Shown here in pieces: positions 19,591 through 31,100 of a DNA stretch of 64,000 bases. The notes under the pieces were generated by a model. That model did no database searches and was not told the origin of the DNA. It worked only from the letters and a program-made list of their open reading frames with translations. The stretch spans positions 178,006 to 242,005 of the forward strand of contig CANXME010002421.1 of assembly GCA_948144175.1 (NCBI GenBank), in the 5' to 3' direction. The translations under genes and the position numbers were made by a program. The stretch comes from Closterium sp. NIES-65 (lineage: Eukaryota > Streptophyta > Zygnematophyceae > Desmidiales > Closteriaceae). How positions within the stretch are numbered: the stretch's first letter is position 1; each line of letters starts with the position of its first letter.

Positions 19591-19838
19591 AGACCTTGCT
19601 CTTGTGATTCCCTCTCTGACTAGGTTTCTGCCTAGTCTCTGAGCGCCGCTACCTTTCACCTCACCAGGTCATCTCGCTCTTCCTGTCCCGCGTCTGACCG
19701 TTGATGCGCTCCAACATTTGCACTTGACGCCAGATTTTCCGTCTATGCCTCCCTTCCCCTCCCCGCTGCCTTCCTTCCCCACTCCCGGTACCTCCTCCCC
19801 CGCTCCCTCTTTGCCCCCCTCCCCGCACCCCCTCACAG

Positions 19839-19924
19839 GGCTGACGTGGTTCCCGAACGCCAGTGCGGACGACGATTGGCTGGAAGAGGCTGCTACGGCC
19901 TCACACGCCTTGCCGCCGGCTCAG
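19839..19924 (+). CDS. Candidate second exon of the giant gene
   Basis: Acceptor CCCCCTCACAG and donor GCTCAG|GTGCGG bound 86 bp that encode LTWFPNASADDDWLEEAATA and SHALPPAQ. The exon ends in phase 0, which fits the in-frame acceptor at 20200 (CGTAAGCAG) of the next exon, giving PPAQ-AASRSAVSGHV. The composition is normal rather than repetitive, which supports real coding. Function unknown. Confidence 0.5.
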
Positions 19925-20200
19925 GTGCGGTGCTGTGGGGTTGGGAGGTGCATATTGAAGTTGTGAAAGGGTGGAACGCGGTGTTAGGTGCACCAAGAGG
20001 GTTTGGCACAGGGATGTTTCGCTGTGAGTAGGGTTCAGGAATGAAATAAATGGGTCTGCTGCCTCTTCACCTCTATAATTCCACTCAACCCCATTCTTCC
20101 ATGCGCAACCCCCCTCTCCCCGCCCTCCTCCCCCTCCTCCCGGCCCTTCTAACCCCCTCCCCGTACCCCCCCCCAAACCCCACGGAATTGTCGTAAGCAG

Positions 20201-23200
20201 GCTGCGAGCAGGAGCGCTGTATCAGGACACGTGCGAGAGGAGGTCGTCAAGATCGAGGAGATCTCCACAGAGATCGTGACCGTCCAGGAGATATCCACCG
20301 AGATCGGACGGCCAGCCAGGTCCCGCCGATCAGGGGCAAGAGCCGCGCGAGAAGCAGGCTCAGGCGAAGCGGAGGAGAAGAAGAAAGGGAAGAAGGGGAA
20401 GAAGGTAGCTAGGTCGAAACGAGAAGCACAGCCGCCGGATGAGGCGACTAGCGCGGATCCTAGGTTGCCTGAACGGGTGCGGCCTGCAGTAAGAGATGTT
20501 GTAGTGCCACAAACAACAGCGGAAGCACAGACGCCCAGTTCTAGCCCTGCTCCTGCTGCCAGTGGTGCTGGTGGTGCCAGTGGTGCTGGTGGTGCCAGTG
20601 GTGCTGGTGGTGCTGGTAGGACTGGGCTTATAGCTGGCTTGGCAGCAGGGGCAGCAGCAGCAGGCGGGGCCGTAGCAGCCGGGGTGGCAGGTTTGGTTGC
20701 AGGGCGAGAAGCCAAGCCAGCAGAAGAAGCAACCAGCGGGGATGCGATGGAGGGGGTGGAAGGTTCAGAAGGGGTGCGAGGTTCGGAAGGGGTGGGGGGG
20801 TCGGAAGGGATGAGGGAAGACTCGAGAACGTCAGTTGCAGCCGTGCTGGCGTCAGGGGACACTGCAAGAGACCTCAGTAGTGTTGGCGACTCAGAGTCTG
20901 CCGTACAAAGTCTGCCTGAACCAACAGCACAAGCAGCACGAACAGCAGGGGCAGCAGAAGCAGCAGAAGCAACAGAGGCAGCAGAAGCAGCAGACACGGG
21001 TGATAGAGGTGAAGCGGCAGAAGCAGGTTCAGCAGGGGAAGCAGGCCCGAGCGGAGCAGCAGTTGCTGCTGCAGCTGGGGCTGGTGCCGGGGCAGCAGTG
21101 GCAGGCGCCGTGGTAGGAGGAGCTCTAGGCGCTGCTCTAGGCTCTCGGGAAATCTCTAGAGACGATCCCAGAGAGCAGTCCGGTGGGGGGTCGAAACGAG
21201 CCACCCCTGGGACTCCGCTAGGTGGGAGCTCGCCTGTGTCTGCAGGGGAAGGGGGGGGCAGGCGGGAGGCGAAGGCGAAGCGGAACAGGGTGGGGGAGGG
21301 GGCGTTTGGATCAGGGGATCAGCAGGAAGGGGTGTTCGGTGGGGAGGTTTCTGGGGGGAGCGGACGGCAGGGGAGCCAGGGGCGCGGAAGCATGGGGAGA
21401 AGCAGCGGCAGTAGTGGCAGTGGCAGAGATAGGGATACGCTCCTGCAGCAGCAGCAGGTGCAGCAGCAGCAGCGGCAGCAGCAGCAGCAGTCATGGTCGA
21501 AGCAGCCCCTACCTGGTCATGGTCCTGGCGGCGCTACTGGTATGCCTCCTATACGCAGCAACAGCGAGCTTCCCCCCCTTCCCTACCGCAGCACCAGCGG
21601 CCTTCCCCCCCAGCCCCTCCGCAGCAGCAGCGGCCTTGCTGCCCTCTCCGCACCAACCAATAGCAATCTCCTGCAGCGCGCCGCCACGGGCAGCGGTGAC
21701 CGTTGGATCTTCCACTCTGGCGCGGATCGGGACCAGCTTGTGGAGTCGGATTCAAGTGATGACTCGGAGACGATGAGTGGGCGGCTGGAGGGCGGGTTGG
21801 GGGACTCGTGGGGGAGAGCGCGAGGGGGAGACGAAGCAGGGTCGTTCAAAGCGGGGAGTCTGGCGAGTCAGGGGTCTAGAGGCGGAGGCATGAGTCCCGT
21901 ATCTGAAATAGGGGAGCAGGGAGCGGGTACCATTTCAGGGAGAGCGAGGGGCGGGTTATGGCATGGGGCTCCTCGCCCTAGCAGCGCGGGCAAGTCTGGG
22001 AGATCACGGCTAGGAAAGAGATCGCCTAGAGGTTCGTCTCTAGGGGCAGGGATGCTGGAGCGAGTAGCAGGTGGGACGGCGGACAGCAGAGGGAGTTTTG
22101 GCACAGGGGCGGAGATTAACAGAGCGAGTAAGAGCATGAGGGGGTTGCCAGTAGAGGGGTTGGCCAGCGCTGGGGCTAGTGGGGCGTGGAGCTCGTCGGA
22201 TGGCGAGGGGAGTGTGGAGAGGAGGGGGGCAGCAGCGGCGGCTCAGCCTGTGGTTGTGGGATTTGTGGGGCCTGCCAGGCCGGGTACGCCTGTTTCGCTG
22301 TCCAGGGTTGGGTCTGGGGCTCCTGTGCTGCGCCCTGCGACTTCGGGGGGTTTGTTGCTGGAGGATGTGGGGAAGTATGATGACTGGGTGGTGTATGAGA
22401 GTGAGGGGGAGGAGGAGGAGGTGCAGAGTAGGCTTGTCCGGGGGAGGGGGAGAGTGGTGGAGAAGAGGGTGGTGCAGGAGGGGGGGGTGGCGGGGGTTGT
22501 GGATAAGAAGGAGGTGAGGGAGGGAGGGCATGCACAGGGAGTAGGAGCAGCAGCAGCAGCAGCAGCGGCAGGGGCAGGGGCAGCGGGGATGACGGTTGGG
22601 AATGTGGGGCGGAGGAATGGGGTAGAGAGGGACGTGTGGAGAGCAGGGGAAGAGGACTCTGATGACTCGGACTCGGAAATCAAACACGAGGCGGGATGGG
22701 GGCCTGCCTCACAACAGCAGCAGCAGCAACAGCAGAGTAACGGATTCATGTTCAACAGCCAAGGGGGAATGCCAGGGGGCGGGTTTCACCCGGGGGAGGT
22801 TCATTCGGGGCAGGGTCAGCCTGGCGCAAGGCATGCACCCCAACCACCCACCAGCCCGCGACCATCATCTCCCCGACCTCTCCCTTTCGCATCTAGGTCT
22901 CGGTCCTCTGCCCCCGCTCCTCCTCACCCCCAGCAGCAGCTCCCCCCTCGCCCTGTCGGCCCTCCTACCGCCTCCTCCTCTCAGCTCGGCCCTTCACAGC
23001 CCCACCCATTCGCGTCAGGAACAGCAGGTAAGCCGCGCATACCCCCCATCCCCCCGGCTTATGGTCACTCCCCTGCTTATGCCGCACCTGCTGCTGCGTC
23101 TGCTGCTGTGCCGGGTTCCGGCCTGCACCCGTTCGCCCCTGGTGGTTACGCGGGAGGGGCGGGAGCTCCTGCAGCAGCAGCAGGGGCTGTGCCTGGGGGC

Positions 23201-26200
23201 CAGCAGGCAGGGGGGCAGCAGGCAGGGGGGCAGCAGTCGTGGGGGGGGTCTGTGGCAGGGTTCTTTGCAGGGGCAAGCGCGTTTGTGTTTGGGGCGAAGC
23301 ATGACGGGCAAGCAGGGAGAGAGGCAGGGAAGGAGGCGCAGCAAGGAAAGGACTTGAATCAGGCAGGTGATGCTGGGGCTGGGTTAAGGGACGGGGAGCA
23401 AGGGGGGTCTGGGGCGGCAGGTACAGCAGCTGCAGCAGGTGTAGCAAGTGTAGCAAGTGTAGCAAGTGGGGGCAGTGGTAGTGGCGGTGCCAGTGGTAGT
23501 GGTAGTGGTAGTGCTATGCGCCCTCCTCGTCCTCCTTCCCTTGCCATTCCTGGAGCAAAGGATAATGCCACTAGCCCTGGTGCTGGCCGCTATTCCACCC
23601 ATACACATGCAGGAGCAAACGGAGAGGTTGCAGAGCCGCCAGCAGCAGCAGCAGCAGCTAGTGCTGCTGGTGCTGCTGCTGCTGCTCCTGGTGTGTTTGT
23701 GCTAGCGGAGGGGCATGAGGCTCTTATGTCTCCCATTGCGTTCGTTACAGTGTCGCCTGCTAAGAGCACAGGGAGAGGCGCAGATGGAGCTGCATTGCCA
23801 GGGGCAGCTGCAGCAGCGGCGGCGGTGCCTGGGAGAGCGGTGGGAGGAGCAGCAGAGATGGGGGTGATGAGTCAGCAGCCTGCACAGGGGTACCGGCCTG
23901 GGGCGGGGCTTGGTGGGTGGAGTAAAGGCTCTGGTGCTAGGGCTGGTGGGTTTGGTATAGGGTGGGGGGAGGGGAGTGAGGAGGAGGAGAGTGAAGAGGC
24001 GGAGAGTGAGGAAGCGACGGAGGAGGGTGAAGAGTATGAGGAGGAGGAAGAGGATGAAGAGGAGGAAGAGGAGGAGATGGAGTATAGTAGTGATGAGGAG
24101 AGTGAGGAGGAAAGTGAGGAAGAGATTGAGGAAGAGAGTGAGGAGGAAATTGAGGAGGAGAGTGAAGAGGAGATCGAGGAGGGGAGCGAGGAGGCAACTG
24201 AGGATGCAAGTGAGGAGGAAGAGGAGGAAGAGGAGGAGGAAGAAGAGAGCGAGGATGAGAGTGTAGGTGCGTGGGTGGGCAGACCGATACTGGCACCGTC
24301 ACAGGGAGGCACTCCCACGGGCTATAGCGGCATGAAAACCCCCGATGCAATCGGAGGCATCGTGTTTATCAACGAGTACGGCGCCGCACCCCCCTCCCCT
24401 TTTCTGGAGGTAAATTCTATGCGTACTGGAGGGGGTACGAGCGGGGCCAGCACGCCGTTGAGTGGGGGAGCTGGCATGGGAATGGGTGGGGCGAGTGGGG
24501 CAATGGGGGGGGGGAGCAAGTCGCCTAGTGGCAGGCCAGGGGAGGATGATGAGCGTGTGTTTGTGGTTTTTAACAAGTCGAGATTCTCACCCACTGCTGC
24601 TGGCGCTGCTGCTGCTGCTGCTGGCGCTGGTGGTGCTGCTGGTGGTGCTGGTGGTGGTGGCTTGTTGGCTGATACTCAAGGATCAGGGACCCTTGTGGTG
24701 AGGATTGAGAGAGGTGCGGAGGAGGAGGGAAGTGAGGAGGACGAGGGGGAGGTTGGCAGTGAGGGGTGGGATGGAGGGGAGAGTGGGGAGGAGGATGGGA
24801 GTGAGGGTCGGAGTGGGATGGAAGGAGAGAGTGAGGAGGCTGAGAGTGAGGAGGGAAGTGGGTTTGATGGAAGTGCTGAGGGAGAGAGTGAGGGGGAGAG
24901 TGAAGGGAGTGAAGGGGAGGAGAGTGGGACAGAAGGGAGTGAGATGAGGGTAGGTAGGGAGGAGGGAGAAGATGGGGAATTTAGTGCGGTGGAGAGTGGT
25001 GCTTCTGGAGGGAGTGAGGGGAGCGAGGAGGAGAGTGAGGAGGGGAGTGAGGAGGGGAGTGAGGAGGGGAGTGAGGAGGAGAGTGAGGAGGGCAGTGAGT
25101 CAAGCCTTAGCCCTGTGGGGAGTTCAGACGAGGGAGAGACTGAGTACGTGGGGAGTGGGGAGAGTGAGACAGAAGAGAGTGAGGAGGAGAGAGGGAGTGA
25201 GGAAGAGAGTGGGAGTGAGGAGGAGAGTGGGAGTGAGGTGGAGAGTGAGAGTGAGGGGACGGAAAGTGGTTCGAGTGAAAGCGAGGGGAGTGAGGAGACA
25301 GGGTCGAGTGATGATGAGGATGGCACAACTTTGGATGGCACATGGGACGGCACATTGGATGGCACAATGGATGGCACTGTGGGCGGCACAATAGACGACA
25401 GAACGCTGGATGGGACAGAGGTTGTGACTCCAGGCGGGAGTGACACTATGGAGCGGACTTTCACCCTGGAAGAGACCGAGACAGCTGTTAGTGAGATGCT
25501 GGGAAGGACGTTGACTAGGGAGGGGAGTGGGACTATTGAGGGGAGTGAGCTTATAGAGGGGACGGATGCAATGGGGCGAAGTATCACGTTTGAGACAGTG
25601 GGGAGGACTGAGACGTTTGAAGGCAGTGGGACTATAGAGAGAAGTGGCACTATGGAGGGGAGTGGTACTATTGGGAGGAGTGACACTATGGAGGGAAGTG
25701 AGGCTATGGGGAGAACCAACACGTTTGAAACCCTCGGGGAGACTAGGACTTACGAAGGCAGTGATACAATGGAGGGGAGTGAGACTATGGAGGGGAGTGA
25801 GACCTTTGAAAGGAGTGGCACTATGGAGGGGAGTGAGACTGCTGGGACGGCAGATAGAACCTTGACTTCGGAGGGAACTGATGTTCCGAGTGATAGTGAA
25901 AGGGGTGGCCGTAGGAGGGCAGACAGTGACAGGGACAGCAGTCAGAGGGATGGTAGCTCGTATGAGGAAGATAGCTTATCCAAGGGGAGTGAGGAGAGTG
26001 AAGAGAGTGAGGAGAGCGAAGGGAGTGATGTGACAGAGAGTGTGGAAGATGGTGATACTATGGAGGATAGTGATAGTATGGAGGGGAGTGAGGCGGTGAG
26101 CAGGAGTGCAGCGAGCAGGAGCAGAGGAGGGTACAGTGATGATGTTGTGCTTATAGAGGTGGTGACTGTAACAGGGTCTCGAACCAGTGGGACCCGGGAA

Positions 26201-28156
26201 GACTTGTCGAGCGTGCGAGGGATGAGTGAGATTGGGAGTGAGATGGGGAGGAGTGAGATGAGTAGGAGGAAGAGAGCGGGGAGTGAGAGTATGGGGAGTG
26301 ATACAGATGGGACAGAGATGGAGGCAAGTGAGTCGGGCATGAGTGGGAGCGAGGAGAGTGGGAGTGAGGGGAGTGGGGATGAGGAGAGTAGGAGTGAGGA
26401 GAGTGGTAGTGGAGGGAGCAGCAGGAGTGGAAGTGATGAGAGTGAGGGGAGTGAGAGTGAGGGTAGTGAGAGTGATGGCGATGAGAGTGCAAGTCACAGC
26501 TCAGCAGTGTCTGGAACATATGACTCCCACTCCCACACCCATTCACAGAGCAGTGAGGGTTCCGAGTCTGAAGGTGGCTCAGAGAAAGGAAGCATCCACT
26601 CTGGTTCCCACACAACCAGCCCTCATACTACACTCACCCAAGCGTCTGCTTCAGAGGTTTCAGGATCGGAATCTGGCGAATCAGAGTCAGAGAAGATGTC
26701 CAGGTCAGGTTCTCACGCGTCCAGGTCAGCATCACATGCTTCCAGGTCAGCATCACATCATTCCAGGTCAGCATCGCACCGTTCCAGGTCAGCATCCGAT
26801 GCTTCAGGAGGAGCGGGAGCGAGCAAAAACGGGACTGCTGCAAGCTGCAGCCCCTCTGAAGCAAGCCGGAGGCCCTCTGCTGCAAGCCAGTCCCCGGGCA
26901 CAGAGTCGCCTCCTAATGAGTCGCTCAGTAAGGGATCAGTGGGAAGCCAGTCTCGGCTGGGAAGCAAGAGTGGGTCTGATGGGAGTGGGTCTCATGCTAG
27001 CAAGTCCCTTGCTAGTACATCCCACTCTAGCAAGTCTCGTGTGAGCAGCTCTCAAGCTAGTAGGTCTCGTACTAGTGGGTCGCAGGGTAGCAGGTCGGTG
27101 AGGAGCAAGTCAGAGGGAAGCGAATCAGAGAAGAGCGATTCGGAATATGAGGGTACGGGTGAGGGGTCTGAGGAGGAGGGTGAGGGATTCAGCAAGAAGG
27201 GCAGTGAGAGGTACAGCGATATTGATAGTGGGAGTGAAGGGAGCAAAGAGAGCGAGAGTGTGAGGAGTGCGAATAATGCTGCTGTTGGTGCTGCTAATGT
27301 TACTGCAAGTGGTGCTGCTAGCCCCAGCCATCAGCTTGGGACGCCAACAGGTGGCGCTGCGTCATTGGCGGATGCGATGCGGTCGCCTGGATGGAAGAGA
27401 CCCCTCACTGTGAAGGTGGGGGGTAGCTCCCAAGAGCCTAGTTCAGAGGAAGAGGAGGTGGAGGAGGAGGAGGAGGAGGAAGAGGATGATGATGAGGAGG
27501 AAGGCAGTGAGGGTGTTACTGCAACTGAGGAGGAGGAGGAGGAGGAGGAGGGAAGCTCAATTGAGGATGAGGATGAAGAGGAGGAGGAGGAGGAGCAGGA
27601 GGAGAGTGTGTTTACAGACAATAGGAGCTCAGAGGGACAAGGGAGTTTAGAGAGCGACAGGAGGTCAGAAAGTGAGAGGGGATCAGAAGGGGAAGAAGAC
27701 GAAGAGGAGGAGCAGGAGGAGAGTGTGTTTACAGACGACAGGAGCTCAGAAGCAGGGCAAAGCACAGAAAGTGACAGGCGTTCAGAAGGGGATAGGTCAG
27801 AGGGTGACAGGTCAGAGGAGGATGGGATGTCAGAGGGAGAGGATGATACCGAGGAAGAAGGAGGGGAGAGTTTTGGGAGCGAGGAGGAGGAGAGGGCGGC
27901 AAAGATGCTTCGAGCAGAGAGCAAGAGGCGGTTTGATGCAGTGCTCGGGCAGCTGAAGGGGCAGCTGAAGGTTCTGTCGCAGCAGGATTCACAGGGGAGC
28001 GGGCAGTCTGAAGGCAGTGAGGGGAGTGGGGAGGGGAGTGAGGAGGGGAGTGAGGAGGGGAGTGAGGGATTTTGGGGGTCTGATAGGAGTGGAGTGGGTG
28101 TGGGAGATGGGAGGAGAGAGGAGGAGGAGAGGGGAAGAGTCGCAAGAGGAGGATGA
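20201..28156 (+). CDS. Giant acidic Ser/Glu/Gly-rich exon, first part of giant protein
   Basis: About 2,650 codons without a stop. It starts with a mixed segment (EEVVKIEEISTEIVTVQEIS), then has two Ala/Gly hydrophobic stretches (20625-20715, 21055-21147) that could be membrane-associated or merely low complexity. Next come Gln-rich, Pro-rich and long Glu/Ser tracts (24000-24260, 25000-25300, 27440-27900). An RS-like block (HASRSASHASRSASHHSRSA) is at 26710-26810. Short conserved islands are a KYDDWVVYESEGEE segment near 22370, ERVFVVFNKSRF at 24550 and a SKRRFDAVLGQLKGQLK helix at 27920-27970; the last two have relatives in the 23-kb exon. The frame stops at TGA 28154-28156, but the adjacent frame continues the same style without a break, so a one-base shift near 28100-28145 is likely. 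The window gives no enzymatic domain. Probably nuclear, by link to the NAP fold downstream. Confidence 0.7.
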   Translation, partial: AASRSAVSGHVREEVVKIEEISTEIVTVQEISTEIGRPARSRRSGARAAREAGSGEAEEKKKGKKGKKVARSKREAQPPDEATSADPRLPERVRPAVRDVVVPQTTAEAQTPSSSPAPAASGAGGASGAGGASGAGGAGRTGLIAGLAAGAAAAGGAVAAGVAGLVAGREAKPAEEATSGDAMEGVEGSEGVRGSEGVGGSEGMREDSRTSVAAVLASGDTARDLSSVGDSESAVQSLPEPTAQAARTAGAAEAAEATEAAEAADTGDRGEAAEAGSAGEAGPSGAAVAAAAGAGAGAAVAGAVVGGALGAALGSREISRDDPREQSGGGSKRATPGTPLGGSSPVSAGEGGGRREAKAKRNRVGEGAFGSGDQQEGVFGGEVSGGSGRQGSQGRGSMGRSSGSSGSGRDRDTLLQQQQVQQQQRQQQQQSWSKQPLPGHGPGGATGMPPIRSNSELPPLPYRSTSGLPPQPLRSSSGLAALSAPTNSNLLQRAATGSGDRWIFHSGADRDQLVESDSSDDSETMSGRLEGGLGDSWGRARGGDEAGSFKAGSLASQGSRGGGMSPVSEIGEQGAGTISGRARGGLWHGAPRPSSAGKSGRSRLGKRSPRGSSLGAGMLERVAGGTADSRGSFGTGAEINRASKSMRGLPVEGLASAGASGAWSSSDGEGSVERRGAAAAAQPVVVGFVGPARPGTPVSLSRVGSGAPVLRPATSGGLLLEDVGKYDDWVVYESEGEEEEVQSRLVRGRGRVVEKRVVQEGGVAGVVDKKEVREGGHAQGVGAAAAAAAAGAGAAGMTVGNVGRRNGVERDVWRAGEEDSDDSDSEIKHEAGWGPASQQQQQQQQSNGFMFNSQGGMPGGGFHPGEVHSGQGQPGARHAPQPPTSPRPSSPRPLPFASRSRSSAPAPPHPQQQLPPRPVGPPTASSSQLGPSQPHPFASGTAGKPRIPPIPPAYGHSPAYAAPAAASAAVPGSGLHPFAPGGYAGGAGAPAAAAGAVPGGQQAGGQQAGGQQSWGGSVAGFFAGASAFVFGAKHDGQAGREAGKEAQQGKDLNQAGDAGAGLRDGEQGGSGAAGTAAAAGVASVASVASGGSGSGGASGSGSGSAMRPPRPPSLAIPGAKDNATSPGAGRYSTHTHAGANGEVAEPPAAAAAASAAGAAAAAPGVFVLAEGHEALMSPIAFVTVSPAKSTGRGADGAALPGAAAAAAAVPGRAVGGAAEMGVMSQQPAQGYRPGAGLGGWSKGSGARAGGFGIGWGEGSEEEESEEAESEEATEEGEEYEEEEEDEEEEEEEMEYSSDEESEEESEEEIEEESEEEIEEESEEEIEEGSEEATEDASEEEEEEEEEEEESEDESVGAWVGRPILAPSQGGTPTGYSGMKTPDAIGGIVFINEYGAAPPSPFLEVNSMRTGGGTSGASTPLSGGAGMGMGGASGAMGGGSKSPSGRPGEDDERVFVVFNKSRFSPTAAGAAAAAAGAGGAAGGAGGGGLLADTQGSGTLVVRIERGAEEEGSEEDEGEVGSEGWDGGESGEEDGSEGRSGMEGESEEAESEEGSGFDGSAEGESEGESEGSEGEESGTEGSEMRVGREEGEDGEFSAVESGASGGSEGSEEESEEGSEEGSEEGSEEESEEGSESSLSPVGSSDEGETEYVGSGESETEESEEERGSEEESGSEEESGSEVESESEGTESGSSESEGSEETGSSDDEDGTTLDGTWDGTLDGTMDGTVGGTIDDRTLDGTEVVTPGGSDTMERTFTLEETETAVSEMLGRTLTREGSGTIEGSELIEGTDAMGRSITFETVGRTETFEGSGTIERSGTMEGSGTIGRSDTMEGSEAMGRTNTFETLGETRTYEGSDTMEGSETMEGSETFERSGTMEGSETAGTADRTLTSEGTDVPSDSERGGRRRADSDRDSSQRDGSSYEEDSLSKGSEESEESEESEGSDVTESVEDGDTMEDSDSMEGSEAVSRSAASRSRGGYSDDVVLIEVVTVTGSRTSGTREDLSSVRGMSEIGSEMGRSEMSRRKRAGSESMGSDTDGTEMEASESGMSGSEESGSEGSGDEESRSEESGSGGSSRSGSDESEGSESEGSESDGDESASHSSAVSGTYDSHSHTHSQSSEGSESEGGSEKGSIHSGSHTTSPHTTLTQASASEVSGSESGESESEKMSRSGSHASRSASHASRSASHHSRSASHRSRSASDASGGAGASKNGTAASCSPSEASRRPSAASQSPGTESPPNESLSKGSVGSQSRLGSKSGSDGSGSHASKSLASTSHSSKSRVSSSQASRSRTSGSQGSRSVRSKSEGSESEKSDSEYEGTGEGSEEEGEGFSKKGSERYSDIDSGSEGSKESESVRSANNAAVGAANVTASGAASPSHQLGTPTGGAASLADAMRSPGWKRPLTVKVGGSSQEPSSEEEEVEEEEEEEEDDDEEEGSEGVTATEEEEEEEEGSSIEDEDEEEEEEEQEESVFTDNRSSEGQGSLESDRRSESERGSEGEEDEEEEQEESVFTDDRSSEAGQSTESDRRSEGDRSEGDRSEEDGMSEGEDDTEEEGGESFGSEEEERAAKMLRAESKRRFDAVLGQLKGQLKVLSQQDSQGSGQSEGSEGSGEGSEEGSEEGSEGFWGSDRSGVGVGDGRREEEERGRVARGG

Positions 28157-31100
28157 GTATGGTTCCAGAAGTGCGAGTGAGAGAGAGAGTGAGAGGGAGA
28201 GTGAGAGCGAAGGAGGAAGGCACGAGGAGGAGGAGGAGGAGTGGGTGGAGGAAGAAGCAAGGGATTCGGTTAGGAGTGGTTCGGAGGAAGCCTGGGTGCA
28301 CGGCAGTGAGGAGGAACAGGATGATTCAGAAGAAGGGGAGGAGGAGGGGGGAGGGGGAAGGGAAGAGGAGGAGGAGGGGGAGGGGCAAAGGGAAGAGGAG
28401 GAGGAGTACGGTTTCTCATCAGAAGATGAAGCTTCTGCTGCTGTGCCCGCTGCTGCAGTAGTTACTGCAGCTGCTGCAGCTTCCCCCATGGCCCCACCTG
28501 CTCTAGTAGCTCGAGCTGCCCCACCTGCCCCACCTGCCCCACCTGCCCTAACTGGCCCAGCACCCCCAGCACCCCCAGCAGCCGCAGCAATCCCAGCACC
28601 CGCAGCAACCCCAGCAGTCCCAGCAGTTCTAGCTTCCCCCACAACCCCAGCTTTTCCAGCAGCTCCCCCGCAGAGGTTCCACCACCCACAGCCGCCCACC
28701 ACGCCCTCTCTTCAGCCGTCTCCACCCTCCCTCGCCTTGCGCCGCTCCTTCAAGCGCCCCCAGCCCCTGCGCCCCTCCTCCTCCGCCTCGCCCCACCCCT
28801 TCGCCCAAGCGACTGGGTCTGCTGCCAGCACTCCACAGAGCACGGGAGGGTCCTCTGGAGGGTCTACCCCCCACAGTGCAATCGCCGTTACCACTAGCGC
28901 GTCTGATATGGCTGGCCCTCGGCCTACAGGTGAGTTTCCCTCTCCCTTTTACCGGCCATCATCCCCTGGTTCTGCTTCTGCTGCGCTTGCTGCTTCTGCA
29001 CCTGGAGCGCCTGTGTCTGCTTCGCCTGTGCTTGCTGCCGCACCTGCACGTGCTTCGCCTGGCCCTGCTGCCTCTGCCGCTCCTCTTCCTCCTGCTGCTG
29101 CTGCCTCCGTTGTTGCCCCTCCTGCTGGCTCGGCTGTTGCCCCTCCTGCTGCTGCCTTGGTTGTTGCCCCTCCTGCTGGCTCGGCTGTTGCCCCTCCTGC
29201 TGGCTCGGCTGTTGCCCCTCCTGCTGCCCCTCCTGCTGCCTCTGCTGCTGCTTTCTTGTCTGCAGGTCCCCAACCAGTGCAAGAAAGCGAGCACTACACT
29301 ACGAGGCTGCTGACCAATCAGGAGCAGCGTCCACCTGGAACAGCAGAAGCAGCAACGTCACAAGCAGCAGCTTCATCAGCAGCAGCTGCTGCAGTGGTGC
29401 CTACTGGCAAGCCATCCATGGCTGTTCCAGCCGCCTCTCCTGCCCTAGCCCCTGCTGTTCCTCCAGCTGCCTCCCCTGCTAGTGCCCAACCTGCACCCCC
29501 TGCCGGCACCTCCGCTGCAACCCTAGCTGCATCTCCAGCAGTGTCCCCAGCCGTCTCTCCCAAGCCTAGTACCAGCTCCTCTCCCTCCCGAGGCGTCTCT
29601 GCGTGGACATCCCTCTTCCGTCCCCTCTGGGGTACCTCGCCTGCCACTGCTGCCACTGCCGCTCCCGCTGATGGCGCTGATGGTGCTGCTGGTGCTTCTG
29701 CCGCTGCTGCAGCTGTTACAGAGCCGGTCGTTCCTTCAGCAGCAGCAGGGCCTGCAGCAGCTGTACCGCTGCCAGTCGCCCCACCTATGGTAGCGCCTGC
29801 ACCAGTAGCACCTGCACCAGTAGCGCCTGCACCAGTAGCACCTGCACCAGTAGCGCCTGCACCAGTAGCACCTGCACCAGTAGCACCTGCACCAGTAGCG
29901 CCTGCACCAGTAGCGCCTGCACCAGTAGCACCTGCACCAGTAGCGCCTGCACCAGTAGCGCCTGCACCAGTAGCGCCTGCACCAGTAGCGCCTGCACCAG
30001 TAGTGCCTGCACCAGTAGTGCCTGCACCAGTAGCACCACCACCACTAGTAGCACCTGCAGCAGCAATACCTGCACCTATAGAGCCTGCACGAGCCCCTGC
30101 AGTAGCAGCAGCTGCTGCTGTTGGAAGGAAGACCGCTCCCCCTGTTGCTCCTGCACCTCCCCTCCCCACACCTTATCACCAGTCTTCTCCTCCTCACTAC
30201 CCACCCCATCCGTCCCAGCATCCTCCCCCTCCTCCCCAGTATTCCCCTTCTCCATCCACCCCAGAGTTCTCTCCCCTTCCCTTGTCTCACCCCCCTGAAC
30301 CCATCCCCTCTATCCTCCACCCAATGGACCCACGTGCACATCCAGTTTCCGTGCCTCCTCACACTACAACCTCTCCACCTGCCCTTACAACAGCCTCTCC
30401 CACCACCTTTGCTACAGCCGCTCCTACCACCACCCATGCTAAAGCCTCTCATCGCCCCCAATTTACTGCTGCTCCCTCTCCTGCAGTCCTCCACCCTCTG
30501 GACCCACGAGCTCAGAAGCCGCTGCCAGCACAGGTGCCTAAAAAGACTCAAGGGCTTCAAGTGACTGAAGGGGACGAAAGGACTGAAGGGGCCCGGGATG
30601 GGGTTTTCCCCGTAGGCGCTCTGGTGCATGGATTGTCGGCTGACTCTGATTCCATGTCGGCTGGATCCAGGCACGATGCCTATGCTGATGCTGACGCTCC
30701 TACTCATGCCGGCGCTGGTGTTGATGCTGGTGCTGTTGCTGATGCCGATGTTGATGCGAGTGGGAAAGGCAAGTATGGTGGTGGTGCAGGGTTGGTCCCT
30801 CCGGCCTTAGTCCCCGGTGGTGCAGGGAGCTCTCAGGGCTCCAGCCGGCCCGAGTCAAGGGAGTCAACAGAGTCAACCAGGGCGAATGAGTCACCTGAGA
30901 AAGCTGTATCAACGGCAGTTGGTGCAGAAAGAGGAGGGATGGAAAGAGGGGTGGAAAGAGGGGTGGAGAGGGGTGTGGAGAGAGGGGAAGGAGTGGTAGC
31001 GACAGAGGCATGGGTGCTTGCAAGCATGCGACAAAGAAAGAGGCTACAAGGAGGCTCGGAACAAGGCTCGGATGGAGGCTTGGAAGAAGGTTTGGAGGGA

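Noticed and set aside
20625..21147. Two Ala/Gly-rich hydrophobic stretches as transmembrane helices
   Set aside because: They are made almost only of Ala, Gly and Val in repeat-like order, and no signal or topology pattern is present. Low-complexity expansion is equally likely.
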